Of a stretch of 64,000 nt of DNA, positions 11,295 to 23,255 are shown piece after piece. The first letter of the stretch is position 1. Each line of letters starts with the position of its first letter. The notes beneath the pieces were generated by a model. The model searched no databases and was not told the origin of the DNA. It saw nothing but the letters and a program-made list of their open reading frames with translations. The stretch is from positions 1,022,994 to 1,086,993 of the forward strand of contig CACRXP010000048.1 in assembly GCA_902702965.1 (NCBI GenBank). The letters run 5' to 3'. The position numbers and the translations under genes were made by a program. This DNA is from Spirometra erinaceieuropaei (Eukaryota > Platyhelminthes > Cestoda > Diphyllobothriidea > Diphyllobothriidae).

Positions 11295-11854
11295 CAACAC
11301 AGGGAGCCCTAACGGCAGTCCTCATTGAATATCACGGGCAAAATATTCCATTACAACCGTGAGGGAGACGGTTAAAAGGGCAATTCCTAAATTATTCGTA
11401 AAACTGTGGTAATTGGTATAGCGACGCTTGTGCCTGTGCTCTACGTCATCTTCAAGGCCCTAAAAAACAATGTCATAAAACCATGCTGTTCGTCCTTTTA
11501 CTGACTAGCACGCTGGATCACATTAACCAGTTCAGCATCTCGGAGAATCCACTGCAAACTGTACTCTGCCTTGCTCCCAGCCGATACGGCGTTTGGATCT
11601 CTAAATGCGGAAATACGGAGGTCCAACTTTGGAGCACGACAGAGTTCGTGCGCACCTCGTTATGTGACATCAAAAAGCACATTACCGTCAACCGGAAACC
11701 GGTAATTTTTTAAAATAACGTGTTTCCATATTGTTCACCGAAACTCCTAGCACAGTGATAGAAGCCGTGGAGTGTGCATTCATATTGAAAATACCACTTA
11801 AGTTGATGATGGGTAACACAAGCCAAGGCCCAACAACACTGGGAGCCCTAACGG
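11295..11854. repeat. Insertion bounded by 21-bp direct repeats (20/21 match)
   Basis: 11295-11315 and 11834-11854 both read CAACAC(A/T)GGGAGCCCTAACG plus a final G. The sequence before the first and after the second is C-rich like a continuous PLE tail, while the roughly 520 bp between is not. This looks like an insertion with a target-site duplication of retrotransposon length. No poly(A) or known element ends are visible inside. Confidence 0.6.
11509..11701 (+). other. Candidate exon of an unidentified gene
   Basis: A pyrimidine-rich run ending in CTGACTAG gives a good 3' splice site before 11509, and GGTAATTTTT at 11701-11710 a good 5' splice site. The frame is open from 11402 to 11713 and, in the exon, encodes Asp-His-Ile-Asn-Gln-Phe...Val-Leu-Cys-Leu-Ala-Pro...Gly-Val-Trp-Ile-Ser...Val-Gln-Leu-Trp-Ser-Thr. 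The pattern of alternating hydrophobics with Val-Trp and Leu-Trp resembles a beta-propeller blade such as WD40-like repeats, but I do not recognise the protein. The exon would start in phase 2 and end in phase 0. It sits inside the insertion described at 11295-11854. It may equally be a chance frame. Confidence 0.35.
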
Positions 11855-11984
11855 TTCTTCCTTCCCTCCCCCTGCCCCATAACCTACCATAACTCGGTGC
11901 CCACCCCTCTCACGCATCAGCTGTTTGTTTGTCGTTGTCTGTCCTGTCGCGCCAGCCGACCTAGTCTGCCCATTTCACTTTCCC

Positions 11985-12085
11985 TTCAGGTTCATTTTGT
12001 CTGACGACGAGTCGATGTCATCGAGTTGAAAATTCACGAGTATAACTCGATTTTCCGAAGAGCCTTCTCCTTTTTACAGATATAT
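11985..12085 (+). repeat. Short repeat of the hairpin-arm family, ending in (TA)n
   Basis: TCTGACGACGAGTCGATGTC and a following GAAAATTCACGA match the order of the arm sequence at 10.26 kb and the copy at 14.0 kb. It ends near an (AT)n run at 12080-12092. It lies downstream of the PLE tail, so it may belong to the PLE 3' end. Confidence 0.55.
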
Positions 12086-12092
12086 ATATAAA

Positions 12093-13984
12093 CAGAAAGA
12101 TACAAACAAACATACACGCATACATATGCATAACGATATGAATTATAACCGTTAGACAGCAGTTAGCCACATCTAACCACAGACCTGGAGTACTTGTGAT
12201 TCGACCTCGGAATTTTTAGTCATTGAGTTCCGCTGTCAACCATTGAGTCATGTGTTAGTTTTCATGTCGATAGCAATCGGTAATAATGCCTAACTGTTCA
12301 GATTCCTCCTGCAGTCGTGTGTTAGGGCATGCTCGTCCCATTTTGTTTTAAGGTGTGACTGGCTAATGGCGACTAACATGTCAGAAATTATCAATATGGT
12401 CTCTGTTGTCTTTGTCGTTGGCTCTATCGAAGTTTTTTGATAGCCGCCATATGACTGCCTCCGTGAACTGTACATTGGACCAGGAAGCGCACAATCATTT
12501 GCGCGCATTCGTCATACGTAAGGTTTAGGAATAATCAGAAACCAAACGGTTCGATCACGATTTCCCTACGCATTTCAAATCGAAGAAAACGCTTTAATGG
12601 ATGAGTTACTTCGTTAAGCTAAGTAGTACGGAATGCGTTTTTAGTAATGCTTCGTGTAAGGGGTATGATTCAGAGCCTACCTATGTTGACACATGTCATG
12701 TAGCGTCCCTTTCTGACGGCAGCATATGCCACCTCCATGGACAAATTGAAATTTCTACGTAATCAGTTAGTTTAATGCCTCTCCTGAAATCGTAACCATC
12801 GCAAATTCACTGCTTGGGCATTCGGTCTTAACAGTAATGGGCATTTCAAAGAACACCGTCTGTGGAGTTAATGGAGCTACCTTCCCTCAAATCAACCATC
12901 CGGTGCATTCATACAAAGGACCGTTGGGACCGTTCCGATTGATGTGTGGATGTCGAGCCTCCGGCGGAAAATGGTTAGGAGTTCAGGCGAATTATCCAGT
13001 TATTAAGAGCATTTGAAAACACACCGCATGGGGAATGCACGTTATTTGAAATCGGATCTTGCTTCGAGTTACCACTCTTAGTCATTACAAATCAGATACA
13101 ATGAGACCACCTCAGATCTTGAATGTTGACGTTTGATTGTAGTTATACGTAGTTCTGACACATTTGTCTAACATATCTTCTAGATTGCTAATTTAATTAA
13201 AGTTTATGTCACCGTATGAGAGTACATGGGAATTTTACCTGATGAATTTGTAAAATGCTCGAAATCACTAACAATGCGTAATCATCTATATGGGTAACCC
13301 AAGTGTTCGCGTGTCCTACAACGTCGGACAGTTTAAATTGGCAGTCCGCCATCATGAATGTCACCGCCGACTCAAGTCTACATGTGCTATGCTAAGTCAT
13401 AAAATATGGACCGATAGAGTGGGCGACATCGACGCACGCCACGACTGTTTAGTTGTCGACGAGCAGCTGTGGCAAACACTTCAAAAAAACACATATTTGC
13501 TGACATAGGTTTCACTGTCTGCTGCTCGGACTATCAAAAATGCCCGGAGAAACTAGGTTTTGAAGGCGTCTGCGTCGGCGATAATCAGCGCTTGAGGTCA
13601 GACGTCCTGGATCACAATGCATAGCGGTTGACCTATTTGACACATGGTTATGTGGGATTTTCTGTTAGATTACGCAGATGCCGGAGTAATAGAGCGGTTA
13701 AACGGATGCCTCCGTAGGCGGACGTGACAGTGGAGTGAGCTTTTAGGTCGGGTCAAGGCGTCTGGCTCGTCAACAGTAGCCTCTACAAATGTCGCTGAAC
13801 TTGACGCCATCGCGCTGGCGTGATTCTACGCATACAAGCGCTGTTGCGCTGAAGATGGTCACCTGAAATGTATCGTTACTGAAATCGACCGTTGCTAGTC
13901 AATTCATTAAACCGTATTTTGAAGTAAAAGCAAGTATAGTTACCAAAATCGTCTGCATTTCAAATATCTTTTGAATGCTTAATG
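12093..13984. other. No gene recognised
   Basis: Only short frames. A tRNA-like string (TAGAGCGGTTAAACGG at about 13690) and a CTGAAGA...ACCTGAAA string at 13849-13868 were noted but not accepted as features. Confidence 0.45.
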
Positions 13985-14105
13985 AAAATGTATTGGCGCA
14001 TTTGCTTTCCGTCTGTGCCTGACGACGACTCGGGGAACCGGCGTCGAAAATTTACACAATAAACATCCTTTCCCAAAGCACACATTCAACTTCGAGTTAT
14101 TATTT
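13985..14105 (+). repeat. Short repeat of the hairpin-arm family
   Basis: Reads CCGTCTGTGCCTGACGACGA, then GGGGAACCGGCGTCGAAAAT, ACACAATAAAC and TTTCCCAAAG, in the same order as the right hairpin arm at 10.25-10.33 kb. The AATAAA word may serve as the element's poly(A) signal. Confidence 0.65.
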
Positions 14106-14624
14106 TATACGAATTTCCGTCAGCATGTAAGTAGGGGTTCCCTATGAGCAAAGGTTGTTTCCGAACAGGCAATGATTAGTTAGTGCAATGTGCATTCGTT
14201 CTACATTTAAATGAAGCGTTGTAGCTCGAAACGTGCCTGCCACTTTCTCTTCAATTGAAAATTCCTACACAGTCACCGTTTTTTTCTAAAATTCGTCGTC
14301 CCTCAGTCATCACCATCTCCCTGTATGGATACACATGAGATTTAACGCGAGCTCTTTTAGGTACTTAGTTAGTAAGCCCAAAGTGAAAACCACCAAGAAA
14401 GCAAGCAATAATTAGTTAGTGCACAACACATTCCTTGCAATTTGACGTAAAGTGTTGTAGCTCTCAATGGACCTGAAAGGTTGTTCTAAATAGTATATTT
14501 TCCGCTGTTTTGCGGCGAGTAAACTTCACAAAATTCTCCTAACTTTTAATTCAGCGATACATAGATGCTTTGGCAGATTTTCAATAATTCAAATTGTCCC
14601 AACTGTAAAAAACTCGACGTCTTG
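14106..14624. other. No feature recognised
   Basis: AT-rich spacer. Two stretches, at about 14165-14240 and 14400-14470, share short words (AATTAGTTAGTGCA, GTTGTAGCTC) and are probably a weak internal duplication about 235 bp apart. Confidence 0.4.
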
Positions 14625-14627
14625 GTG

Positions 14628-14712
14628 GGAACCGAACCCCAAGCAGTGAGGGGAAGGCTTTGGCACAGCCGACGCTTCAGACGCTTGAGTTACGAGGCCC
14701 GCCGGACAACGT
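14628..14712 (-). mobile_element. tRNA-like sequence (SINE head or tRNA pseudogene)
   Basis: On the minus strand GTAACTCAAGCGTCTGA resembles an A box and GGGTTCGGTTCCC a B box. The outer bases do not form a 7-bp acceptor stem, so a working tRNA is unlikely. It differs from the main SINE head at 24.8 kb. Confidence 0.45.
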
Positions 14713-15329
14713 CAGTTTAATCCCATTTGGGTTACGTTACCCGCCCGATCTACTGCAACGCCTGGAATCCACCAAATCTGATATAGTAAGTTGACTGACT
14801 AAGCATGATTCCCTAGGACATTCACCCAGAATCCACCAGATGACTTCCAGGCTCACGTAATTCATAGTTCTGCTTCACAATCTGCAAAAGCACGACGTTT
14901 TTTGAACGGCCATTTCACGGTAGGTAATAGTCTCACAATAAGAAAATTTTAAAAAAACAAGATAATCTCACTATTTACCCTTTTTCATCCTACTCTTCTA
15001 GTTCTTGTGAGACTGTCTTTTGAATCCAAAGTTGAGTCTTAACGCACAGCAAGTGCAACAAAACTCATAGCCCTTTCGGTGAATGAGTTTCTCATGTAGT
15101 TAATGATTTGATTTGTAACCGAGTTGACAACGAACACGCAAATCAATAACTAGATGTTTGAGCGTATTGAGGTGTTATAGCCAAAACAAGGTGTGTTTGT
15201 ATCTCAATTGATGCTGCAGTCGCGGTTGGATAGTGACGAATGATGAAGATCAATAATTCAGAAATAACATTCACTGTTTCTCTTGTCCATGCATGAAATC
15301 CCTCTTGACCTATATAACTATTCACTGTG

Positions 15330-15950
15330 ATACCATGTCATATGCGACGTCCAGTCTTGGGATCATCGCTGCAATGCACGAGGTAAGGACAAACACAAGA
15401 AACTTCTGTGAAAAGGAATCTATATACTGACAAGATGCAAATGGTATATCGCTACTAAAGCACACCCGTATCGACACAAAGTTATGATCAGAATAAAAAC
15501 TCACAAAATACTCGTCAGTCATCGAGTCACAGTTAAATATGTCACATCAAGACTTGAGGCCGAATTAATAGGGGCCACTTTAAGGAGCAAGATGATATGC
15601 TGACTTGTCTAAGCACACCATGATGTCGAGGTGGAATATAAATGCTCACCGGACACGCGCCAGACGCAGCAATGAATAAAGTTGACAGGACCTGGTTTAT
15701 ATAGGCTACCGTCCCGAATCACCGTAGTTCTGCACCGATTGAACGCGGACAATCAGCGACACGAAATTTTTATAAAGTTTTTTGGAATATCTTTAAGTCT
15801 CATACCCTCTGATGTCAGATATTGGTTTGGCCTACGTAATTTGGACTGTGCAGACGAAAATAACATGACATCGGATTGTTTCAAATTGCACATTGTGGTG
15901 ACTAAATGCTGCACATCAATTCTCATATAGCGAACTGAACACAATAAACG
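15330..15950 (-). repeat. Dispersed repeat D, inverted relative of 42.6-43.05 kb
   Basis: On the minus strand it aligns with the right end of the duplicated segment (30.3-30.73 and 42.6-43.05 kb). Landmarks are a TATTTTGTGA block, a TTCACAGAA block and CATATGACATGGTATCACAGTGA, which matches ATAACATGGTGGCACAGTGA at 43.03 kb. Short frames in both copies translate to similar peptides, but frames stop at different places, so coding is not claimed. The shared end at CACAGTGA suggests a repeat terminus. Confidence 0.6.
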
Positions 15951-15984
15951 TATATAAAATGTTTCTTAAGAAAACGCAAATACC

Positions 15985-16110
15985 TAAATACTATCTCTTG
16001 CCTAAATCATGCGCTGCTCTGTGGCTGCTGGTTGAGCCCCAGAGAGAGTCCATAATTGACTTACGGATGAGTGTGTTCCGTAAAAAGGATCAGCAAGCGC
16101 TCCTAGGTTG
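15985..16110 (+). mobile_element. SINE 3' part, copy 1
   Basis: ATCATGCGCTGCTCTGTGGC, then GCTGGTTGAGCCCCAGAGAG, TTCCGTAAAAAGGAT and AGCGCTCCTA follow the order of the SINE tail at 20.94-21.05 kb. The tRNA head is missing. Confidence 0.65.
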
Positions 16111-16134
16111 AGAACAACTGGCCGACAACGTCTA

Positions 16135-16262
16135 ATAAACCAGAAATGGCCGTTCTAGTCTCCCTTATCTTTGTTGGCAACAGCATACTGCCTATATCAT
16201 GCGTCACTGTGCGGCTCACGATTGGGCTCTAGAGGGAGCCCGTAAAGTACGGGGTGACCGAT
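16135..16262 (+). mobile_element. SINE 3' part, copy 2
   Basis: AATAAACCAGAAATGGCCGT through CACTGTGCGGCTCACGATTG to GGGAGCCCGTAAAGTACGG is a second, differently truncated tail of the same SINE, directly behind the first. The middle block matches the minus-strand full copy at 24.66-24.72 kb. Confidence 0.65.
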
Positions 16263-16583
16263 TGCCAAACGTCACTCTACGAAAGAAATTAATGTGTTCA
16301 TTCATTAAAAAGCGAGAAAACGGGTTTTTATTTCTATTATTTTGTTATGGGAGCCATATTACAGAGTTCACATCTTAGACAACAGAACAAGTATGTGCCA
16401 GTTCTACAAAGCCATACAGTGTTGTAAAAAATGAGTGTTAGGTATTCTTTCACCGGCAAGGTCTGATATGTCGAGTAGTTTTTTCGCATACAAATATTTA
16501 GAGCCTATAAATGCGTGCACACAGCTATTAACGTACCCCAGTGAACACTAAATAACACAGCATATTATTATATGGTGTTAGCA

Positions 16584-16763
16584 CTATCTGTCTTGACACC
16601 GGGCTCAGGCGGGGGAGGAGGAGAGAGTGTAGGACGATGCTACGCAAGTCTACTAGCACTAAAAACCCCTGCGTAAGTCACCGTCCCTGTTCCAACCGCT
16701 GCTGCAGCTGTGGGGCACACGGTGGACATCATCGAAATCGATGGTCGAACTGTCATTTTATTT
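16584..16763 (+). mobile_element. 5'-truncated copy of the GC-rich retroelement
   Basis: Matches the last 170 bp of the insertion at 40.89-41.65 kb at roughly 88-90 percent by eye, including GGAGGAGAGAGTGTAGG, GATGCTACGCAAGTCTAC and CGGTGGACATCATCGAAA. Both copies end at exactly GATGGTCGAACTGTC, defining the 3' terminus. There is no poly(A) tail. No target-site duplication could be placed for this copy. Confidence 0.75.
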
Positions 16764-16769
16764 TTTGAC

Positions 16770-18980
16770 ATCCAAGACATAACTTAGATGTTGTGGTTTT
16801 GGTTAATTTACTCTGTTCAAACCTAAAGGCTTTACGTTAGCAAACAATTGACTAGTTGCAAATGTACTGTATAGTGCAGGCATATATTCACACGGTGAAT
16901 AGTAAATTTGGGATAGTTTGCAACTTTGAACTAGATATCCGTGAGATCCTTCGGAACAAAGGTAAAAGTATTATCCAATAGACATTTGGGTAATTTGTTC
17001 ACTAAGCAGGACATACGGAACCAGCGATTTTATGAAATTACTTAGGAAACATACGAGTGAACATGGGCGAGTGTGCAAAATAGGACTGTTTTGTGTCACC
17101 TAAGGTTTGCATTCCATTCATCTCATAATATCTGATATGTGAAAGGAAACGCGCATTTATCCACGCTAATTTTACGCGTATGGACAAATTCATGAGAATT
17201 TGTTCGGTAACTTGGTAACTTGCAAATATTTGTCATGATGTCGGACAGCTCTAAATCACAGATACAGGGTCCGTCCTCAAACGCGACTCACTTTAAACCA
17301 TGCCCATTAATAAACTCGTGTTTAACGTATAGAAACCGTTTTTATACCGGCGCTAACCGGAACCGCTCATCATAATGCATAACAAGCCAAAGAAACGCGT
17401 TTACACTTCAAACAATTGACTTAATAGAGCAAGTTTGCTAACATATATGTGGAACACACTAAGTTAATTTGTTGCATTTTTCTGAACACTTATTTCTGAC
17501 ATACAAACGGAAAAAAATGGCTATCTAGCGAAGGTTATCGAGCCGAACTCTGTTTGGTTACGCTATTGTCAGTTTCATCTTTCACGAAAATTCTGTAGGT
17601 TCATTTGGTTAACAGCTCGTCATGTAAGCACCGTGAATAAAAACTCAATTTGTTTGAAAAAATATTCCATACAATGTTCCGCATAATACCTCGCCCGCTC
17701 GATAGGTAACACCCTTTCTTCAGTTTTCACCCTGCGAGTCAAGTTTCAGATGATTATTCTTAATTTAATAACCCATAAGTCAATAATCAGAATGATGTCT
17801 TTGAATATAATTGTCGTCATTTTTCTACTTGTACTTACATTTGAGTGATAACGATAGCTATGCGGAAAATATTATTTGAAGACCCAGTATACGTGATGCG
17901 AAGTTGTCATTCATATGTACAGTTCAGACATTTGAATCGATCCTCACCGATCCATCTTCGTCCACATGAGGAAAAATCACAGTAATAAGCACCATGAATG
18001 AATCCCCGTACGAAATAGGCTAGTTGCGCCCCACACGTTAGGAGATCAGGCATTACTGCTATGGTGACCAGCGTTATGGTTAAAGTTCGACTTCGGATAC
18101 GAAGCAAATGCCACGTAAGGAATTTGACGCATTATCTGTAACAAGGAACCTAGTCGCCAACTAAAGGCTGAGGGTTTTTGCGTTTCCCATCGATCGGCAC
18201 ATCACAAATCGATAATTTTCAATGATAGTGATGTCATCTTTACTGTTGGGGCATAATAATGCCGTCCATAGCAGGCTACATGCAGGCTTTAATGTCGTGG
18301 GTTGTCCTCGCAGGTGCACATACCTTATAAGGTTCCAACGCGTTTCATAAAGTTCACAGATCTACCGACCGTCCTACTGTCGTTAATGAATGCTTTGATT
18401 TATGTAACGTAAGCGCTAAATTCAGACACTGAATTAAGCCGCCCAGTTTAAGTCTTGGACAGTTTAGATGGCACAAATGACCTCGAGGGTCTATGAATAA
18501 GAGGAAATAAACGACTACGTTTGCGCCAAAATGCGCAGCTTTGGGCAGCTATGTTTTACATATTTAAACGTCAAAATAAAACAGACTGGATTGCGTATAA
18601 ATTCGGATCCCAGACTTTCCTGGAATACCTACTAATTAACATATATTTAAACGTCTTAAATCCAACATACTTTCATAAGAGTAGTTATCAACTCACCTAA
18701 ATAAGATGACATAATTATTTCTTTTTGCAACACACTGCCTTTTCGTTGCTTTACTTTCGCAACTACGTTTCTGTATTCTAGCATTTAGGTTAATCAGGGT
18801 AACGTCGGTAGTACTAAGAAAAACGTTTGTTTTCCATGCGAATATTACAGTCTTTAAACGAAGTTACAAATTTGGTTAAGGTGCATGCCTTTAGGTAAGT
18901 TTCATGCTACGCCTCCGTTATTAGAATGGCCATTGCCTATTGACGAACCCGCATTTTATATCCAAACATTCTGTTTGACC
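16770..18980. other. No feature recognised
   Basis: AT-rich DNA with short frames only; no recognised repeat or RNA gene. Confidence 0.45.
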
Positions 18981-18984
18981 TATT

Positions 18985-20000
18985 TCCTGAAGTGTAGACC
19001 GAAGTTCTGGGAAACGATTAAATTACATAGAAGTACTTACCTAGGGTTAAATATTTTTATCCTGCCGCATAAGTCTATAATATTTCAGACTTGCCGGAAA
19101 TGTGGCTTTTGAACGCATATCTTTTTGAATTGTTATAAACAACCGCACTCAGGACAGAATGACTACTTAAGTAGCATGCATTTTTTTGTATTGCTCATCC
19201 ATAGTCCTATTTACTCAAGTATATATTACATAAAAATACACAAAATATATTTTCTTTTGTGGGTTTTTTAGGAAATGTCGTTAGTCTTGCATTTTGTACA
19301 AAAAGAAAGCATTTATCTGCGTTTTAAACAGGTTCTCATTGTGAGATCTTTTTAAGACCTTGCAATGTCCCTTCAAATTGCATAGCAATCGCCAATTTAA
19401 GAAACGCTCCTCATTAAACGTACAACATAGTCTGCGGTCAGCGCTAAGTTTTATAAAATCTTTATGACATTTTCTTAATGGCATAGAGGAATAAAGGATT
19501 TAGTCATGCCAAAAAAAGCGTGCAAGGCGTAGACTGGGACTGCTGAAGAATGATTCATTGTCTGAGCAGACTGAAAATGATTCGGCATTGGGAAACTTTT
19601 TTAAAACCTTAATATATCCTTTCGTTTAGAAAAAAATGTAACGATACCATGATTTTCTACCCAACTAGTAAAATAAGGCATCTTCTGTGAATGGTATTAT
19701 TAAAATATACTTGTATTGTTGAGACCATCAATAAATCATTATGACAAATGCGCGTTACTTAACTAGTCATTTTTTCGAGTGCGGCGTCTCTAGGAACTAT
19801 AATATATTCCAATTTAAAGGCCGGAATCCTAGCAATTTTGAAATATTTAAAATTGTGCCGCAGGGTAAACAATATTGAATTTCAGCTTAGTACTCCCTTT
19901 TAATTAAGGAAGCTCTTCAGAATTTGGCTCGACATTTCATAAGATAGGTCAGTCACTGTGGAGTCCGCATCGTTATAGAGAGACCCTTGACATGATTTAA
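18985..20000. repeat. Dispersed repeat R1, rearranged copy
   Basis: 18990-19200 aligns in plus orientation with the first R1 block (TACTTAAGTAGCATGCAT and neighbours). 19325-19400 carries the second block inverted: its reverse complement reads GGGACATTGCAAGGTCTTAA, matching 8.40 and 46.91 kb. This copy is therefore internally inverted. Confidence 0.55.
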
Positions 20001-20869
20001 CGTATTATTTATGAACTAACAGTATAGATGGCAGAGTGAAATACATTTTAATTAAACCTTTAGTTTAACTCATTAACGTATTATCTTACAAATTGGAATA
20101 TTTATTCTTAAATGCTGTCGTGATTTTGATTTTCTCATATCAACGTGCGACTATCTACATAAGTGAACTGTGACTAATGTGTCAGCAATGACAGCAACAA
20201 TTTAAAGATTCCCATATTGCTATTGGAAGAATGATTTTAGGAAGTCGTGTCGCTATTAGTAGGTGGTGAAAAATGTTAACCTCATTGAGTTACTCGCAGT
20301 ACTTCGAATGGTAATCCAATGTACATTCTATATTTGTTTACTTAATACATAACGGTTTTGGAGTTGTTAACAGAGACGCACGTTGTTTCGCAAGGAAAGC
20401 AATGTTTAAAATAGCCCAGATATGTTTTGAAACATATCCTAATGTCTGCCAACAGTCTAAAGTGCGTTTTGTTTATAAACCGCAAGGCCATTTAAATGCT
20501 TAAAGGGTTGATATGTTTTACAACATTAGCGCATATAATGAATGACCCTATTCTTAAATGCAAGCAATACCTAGCAAGCTTTAGCGCTCATAATCATGAT
20601 TGGCGGCACAAAAGGCAAAGGAACGTAAAAACACGGCCAAAAATAAAAAGGTGGTTGCGCCAAATATACCTCTGCCTAAAATGGTTGTTAGTTGTAAAAT
20701 AACTTTCGAAAGCGTCTCGCGCATTAACAAAGCAAAAAGAAATGTTATGCTTTTTCTATTATTATTAAGATGACTATAAGCAAAACAAATGCCTACCCTT
20801 AGAGAGTGTTTCATTTCCAGAAAGTATACGTCAGTTTCTAAAAACATTAAGGCCGAATCTCTGTTGAAC

Positions 20870-21060
20870 GGTTTCAGTTGTGGCTATACAACAGGATACA
20901 GATTCCCTTGTCTTTGTCGGTAATTACATACTGCTTATATCTTGCGCCGCTGTGCGACTAGTGGTTGGACCTGATTTAGAGCCCGTAGGACGCAATGGAA
21001 CGAATGAGTTCCGTAAGAAGTATTGATGAGCGCCCCAACTACAGGATGCATACTAACATT
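20870..21060 (+). mobile_element. SINE 3' part inside duplication copy 1
   Basis: TGTCTTTGTCGGTAATTACA, TTGCGCCGCTGTGCGACT, GGTTGGAC, AGAGCCCGTAGGACGCAAT, GTTCCGTAAGAAG and GAGCGCCCC are the tail blocks of the tRNA-SINE in order. The counterpart in copy 2 is at 31.61-31.80 kb. Confidence 0.7.
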
Positions 21061-21602
21061 TTCGATTTGTTTCGGCGAACACATCGGTCGCCATTATATT
21101 TGATTTTATTATGAGACGACAAACAAAACAAAAATGTAATATGAAAGAGTTCATGTACCTTCCGCGTGAACATGTCACTGAAAAATACCACCTTGCTGTG
21201 GTTTTCCTAAATTCATCCTACTCGGCTACGTAGTGCCTCTTCTACTTGCGCAAATGTATGCCAACATGTTTCAAAATCTATCGTTAAATGGTTGGATAGG
21301 AATTGCGTATACCTTACCATCTTAAGTTATAAATGTAATTGACATAGAAGTGGCTTTAAAAAATGAACTGGTTGTAAAATTTTATGGAAATAAATTCAAA
21401 ATTTTCCTCGTAGGCAAACTCCTAGCCAGGAATTATATTTGTGGCCAGGCGAGGCATAGTGCTTGCATGCATCAATAAACAAAGACTGACAAAAGGAAGC
21501 AATCGGTTGAAAGCACACATAGTTGACTCACCTCATTATTTTAACCAAATGTGAAAATGCGTTTTTAATAAGAAGGAAAACTTCAGTAAGGCAGCAAGAT
21601 TA

Positions 21603-21990
21603 NNNNNNNNNNNNNNNNNNNNNNNNNNNNNNNNNNNNNNNNNNNNNNNNNNNNNNNNNNNNNNNNNNNNNNNNNNNNNNNNNNNNNNNNNNNNNNNNNN
21701 NNNNNNNNNNNNNNNNNNNNNNNNNNNNNNNNNNNNNNNNNNNNNNNNNNNNNNNNNNNNNNNNNNNNNNNNNNNNNNNNNNNNNNNNNNNNNNNNNNNN
21801 NNNNNNNNNNNNNNNNNNNNNNNNNNNNNNNNNNNNNNNNNNNNNNNNNNNNNNNNNNNNNNNNNNNNNNNNNNNNNNNNNNNNNNNNNNNNNNNNNNNN
21901 NNNNNNNNNNNNNNNNNNNNNNNNNNNNNNNNNNNNNNNNNNNNNNNNNNNNNNNNNNNNNNNNNNNNNNNNNNNNNNNNNNNNNNNNNN
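21603..21990. other. Assembly gap (388 N)
   Basis: Unsequenced. The bases on each side are identical to those flanking the larger gap at 32359-33235, so the two gaps hide the same part of the duplicated segment. The open frames reported across N are meaningless. Confidence 0.99.
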
Positions 21991-23236
21991 TGACGATTAA
22001 TTCATAACATTGCTCAGAGCCCTTAAGGCAGATGTGCCATGCTGTGTACTTGCACGTGATGCAAAAATTAAGACCAATGTAGAAAATTACCAATCTGGAA
22101 TTTTTGAAATCTGCCATTTGCGAAATTAAGTTAAGTGTGCTGAAGACAAGTGAAATTAAGCATTGGCGCACATACGCATTTAAATAGATGCCGCATCTTT
22201 ACTCGCCGCAGGTGCTCGTAAAAAACACTTTCCTACTTATGGGCTCTGTGTACTTATATTTTTGACCACAGAAAGCGACCGTGCTGCGCAGCAGTTCGTC
22301 TGTCTGCAAGCGGCTTTGGTTATGTGAGATCCTTTTCTCGCTCAAAGGTCTCCGTGTTGTCAGTATCAAGATCGTCCTAACGCATATAATGCTAATTATG
22401 TCGGATTCACCATCACATTCTCAAGTGTGCTGTGTCAAACCGGCATGGTGTATGTGTCGAAAAACATTTCTAAACACCAGTCCACGTAGCAAAAACTTCC
22501 GCATAAGTGCATAGGATAATGCGATAAATCAATAAATAAGATTTCCATGCTGTTCTTTAAGGTTGCTGAAGGAAAGCCGATGTACTACTGAACAACGGCT
22601 AGATCTCGGACCAAAACAATGCGCATTCTGCAACCGCGAGTGAGAATACAGAGAAATCTGACTAGGTGAAAAATATTATTATAAATGTCGGGATTTGACA
22701 ACGATTGCTAATCTCTCGCAAACCGACATCAATTCCTTTACGTAGTATCTATAGAAATGAAAAACAACTCTAAAGAAATGAAAGCACAGAAGAAGTGTCA
22801 AAGTTAATTGTCCATAAATTCAAGGGGAGTTGGTAGGTATAAGTAAAAGCATTCCATACTTTGATTTTAAGCAGACCTGTGACTTGCGTGAAATGTATTT
22901 GCACTTTCCCTTTGTTGTGGATTGAGTTGAGTTTCAAGTCGACATTAAACTTCACTAACTACTTCCTGATTTTAAGTGTTTTTAGTCAATGGCCCATAAA
23001 GAGAGATTGCATATGTTGCGTTAATTAAGACCCCAAAACAAAATTCTAACGTCTCATATATTTCTGAAGATCTCTTTCAGATGTTGAGCAAAAGTACCTC
23101 GTCAGCCGTACTTTCGATTAAACGAGTATTAGTGGGACACATACGGTATTACCTGCCCAATGTGGTTTTCGTACGTAGTTTGCATGTGTTCTCTATCAGA
23201 GCCCTAAACATTAAAAATAGATTGTCATGTATGATG

Positions 23237-23255
23237 AAGAAGAAGAAGAAGAAGA
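23237..23255 (+). repeat. (GAA)n microsatellite present only in copy 1
   Basis: A run of GAAGAA units that is reduced to GCAGAAGACAATG in the matching place of copy 2 (about 34.45 kb). It marks replication slippage after the duplication. Confidence 0.7.

Noticed and set aside
12290..12508. 72-codon minus-strand frame
   Set aside because: No domain, signal peptide or repeat relative; length expected by chance.
13680..13770. tRNA gene at TAGAGCGGTTAAACGG
   Set aside because: A-box-like only; no convincing B box or closing stems.
13849..13868. CTGAAGA-TGGTCACCT-GAAA as a hammerhead core
   Set aside because: A small TGG/CCT-type stem is possible but the first pair fails, and no matching stem I or cleavage triplet was found.
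21523..21993. Open frames of 156-356 residues across the N gaps at 21.6 and 32.3 kb
   Set aside because: Almost all residues are X from unsequenced bases; the short flanks have no coding features.
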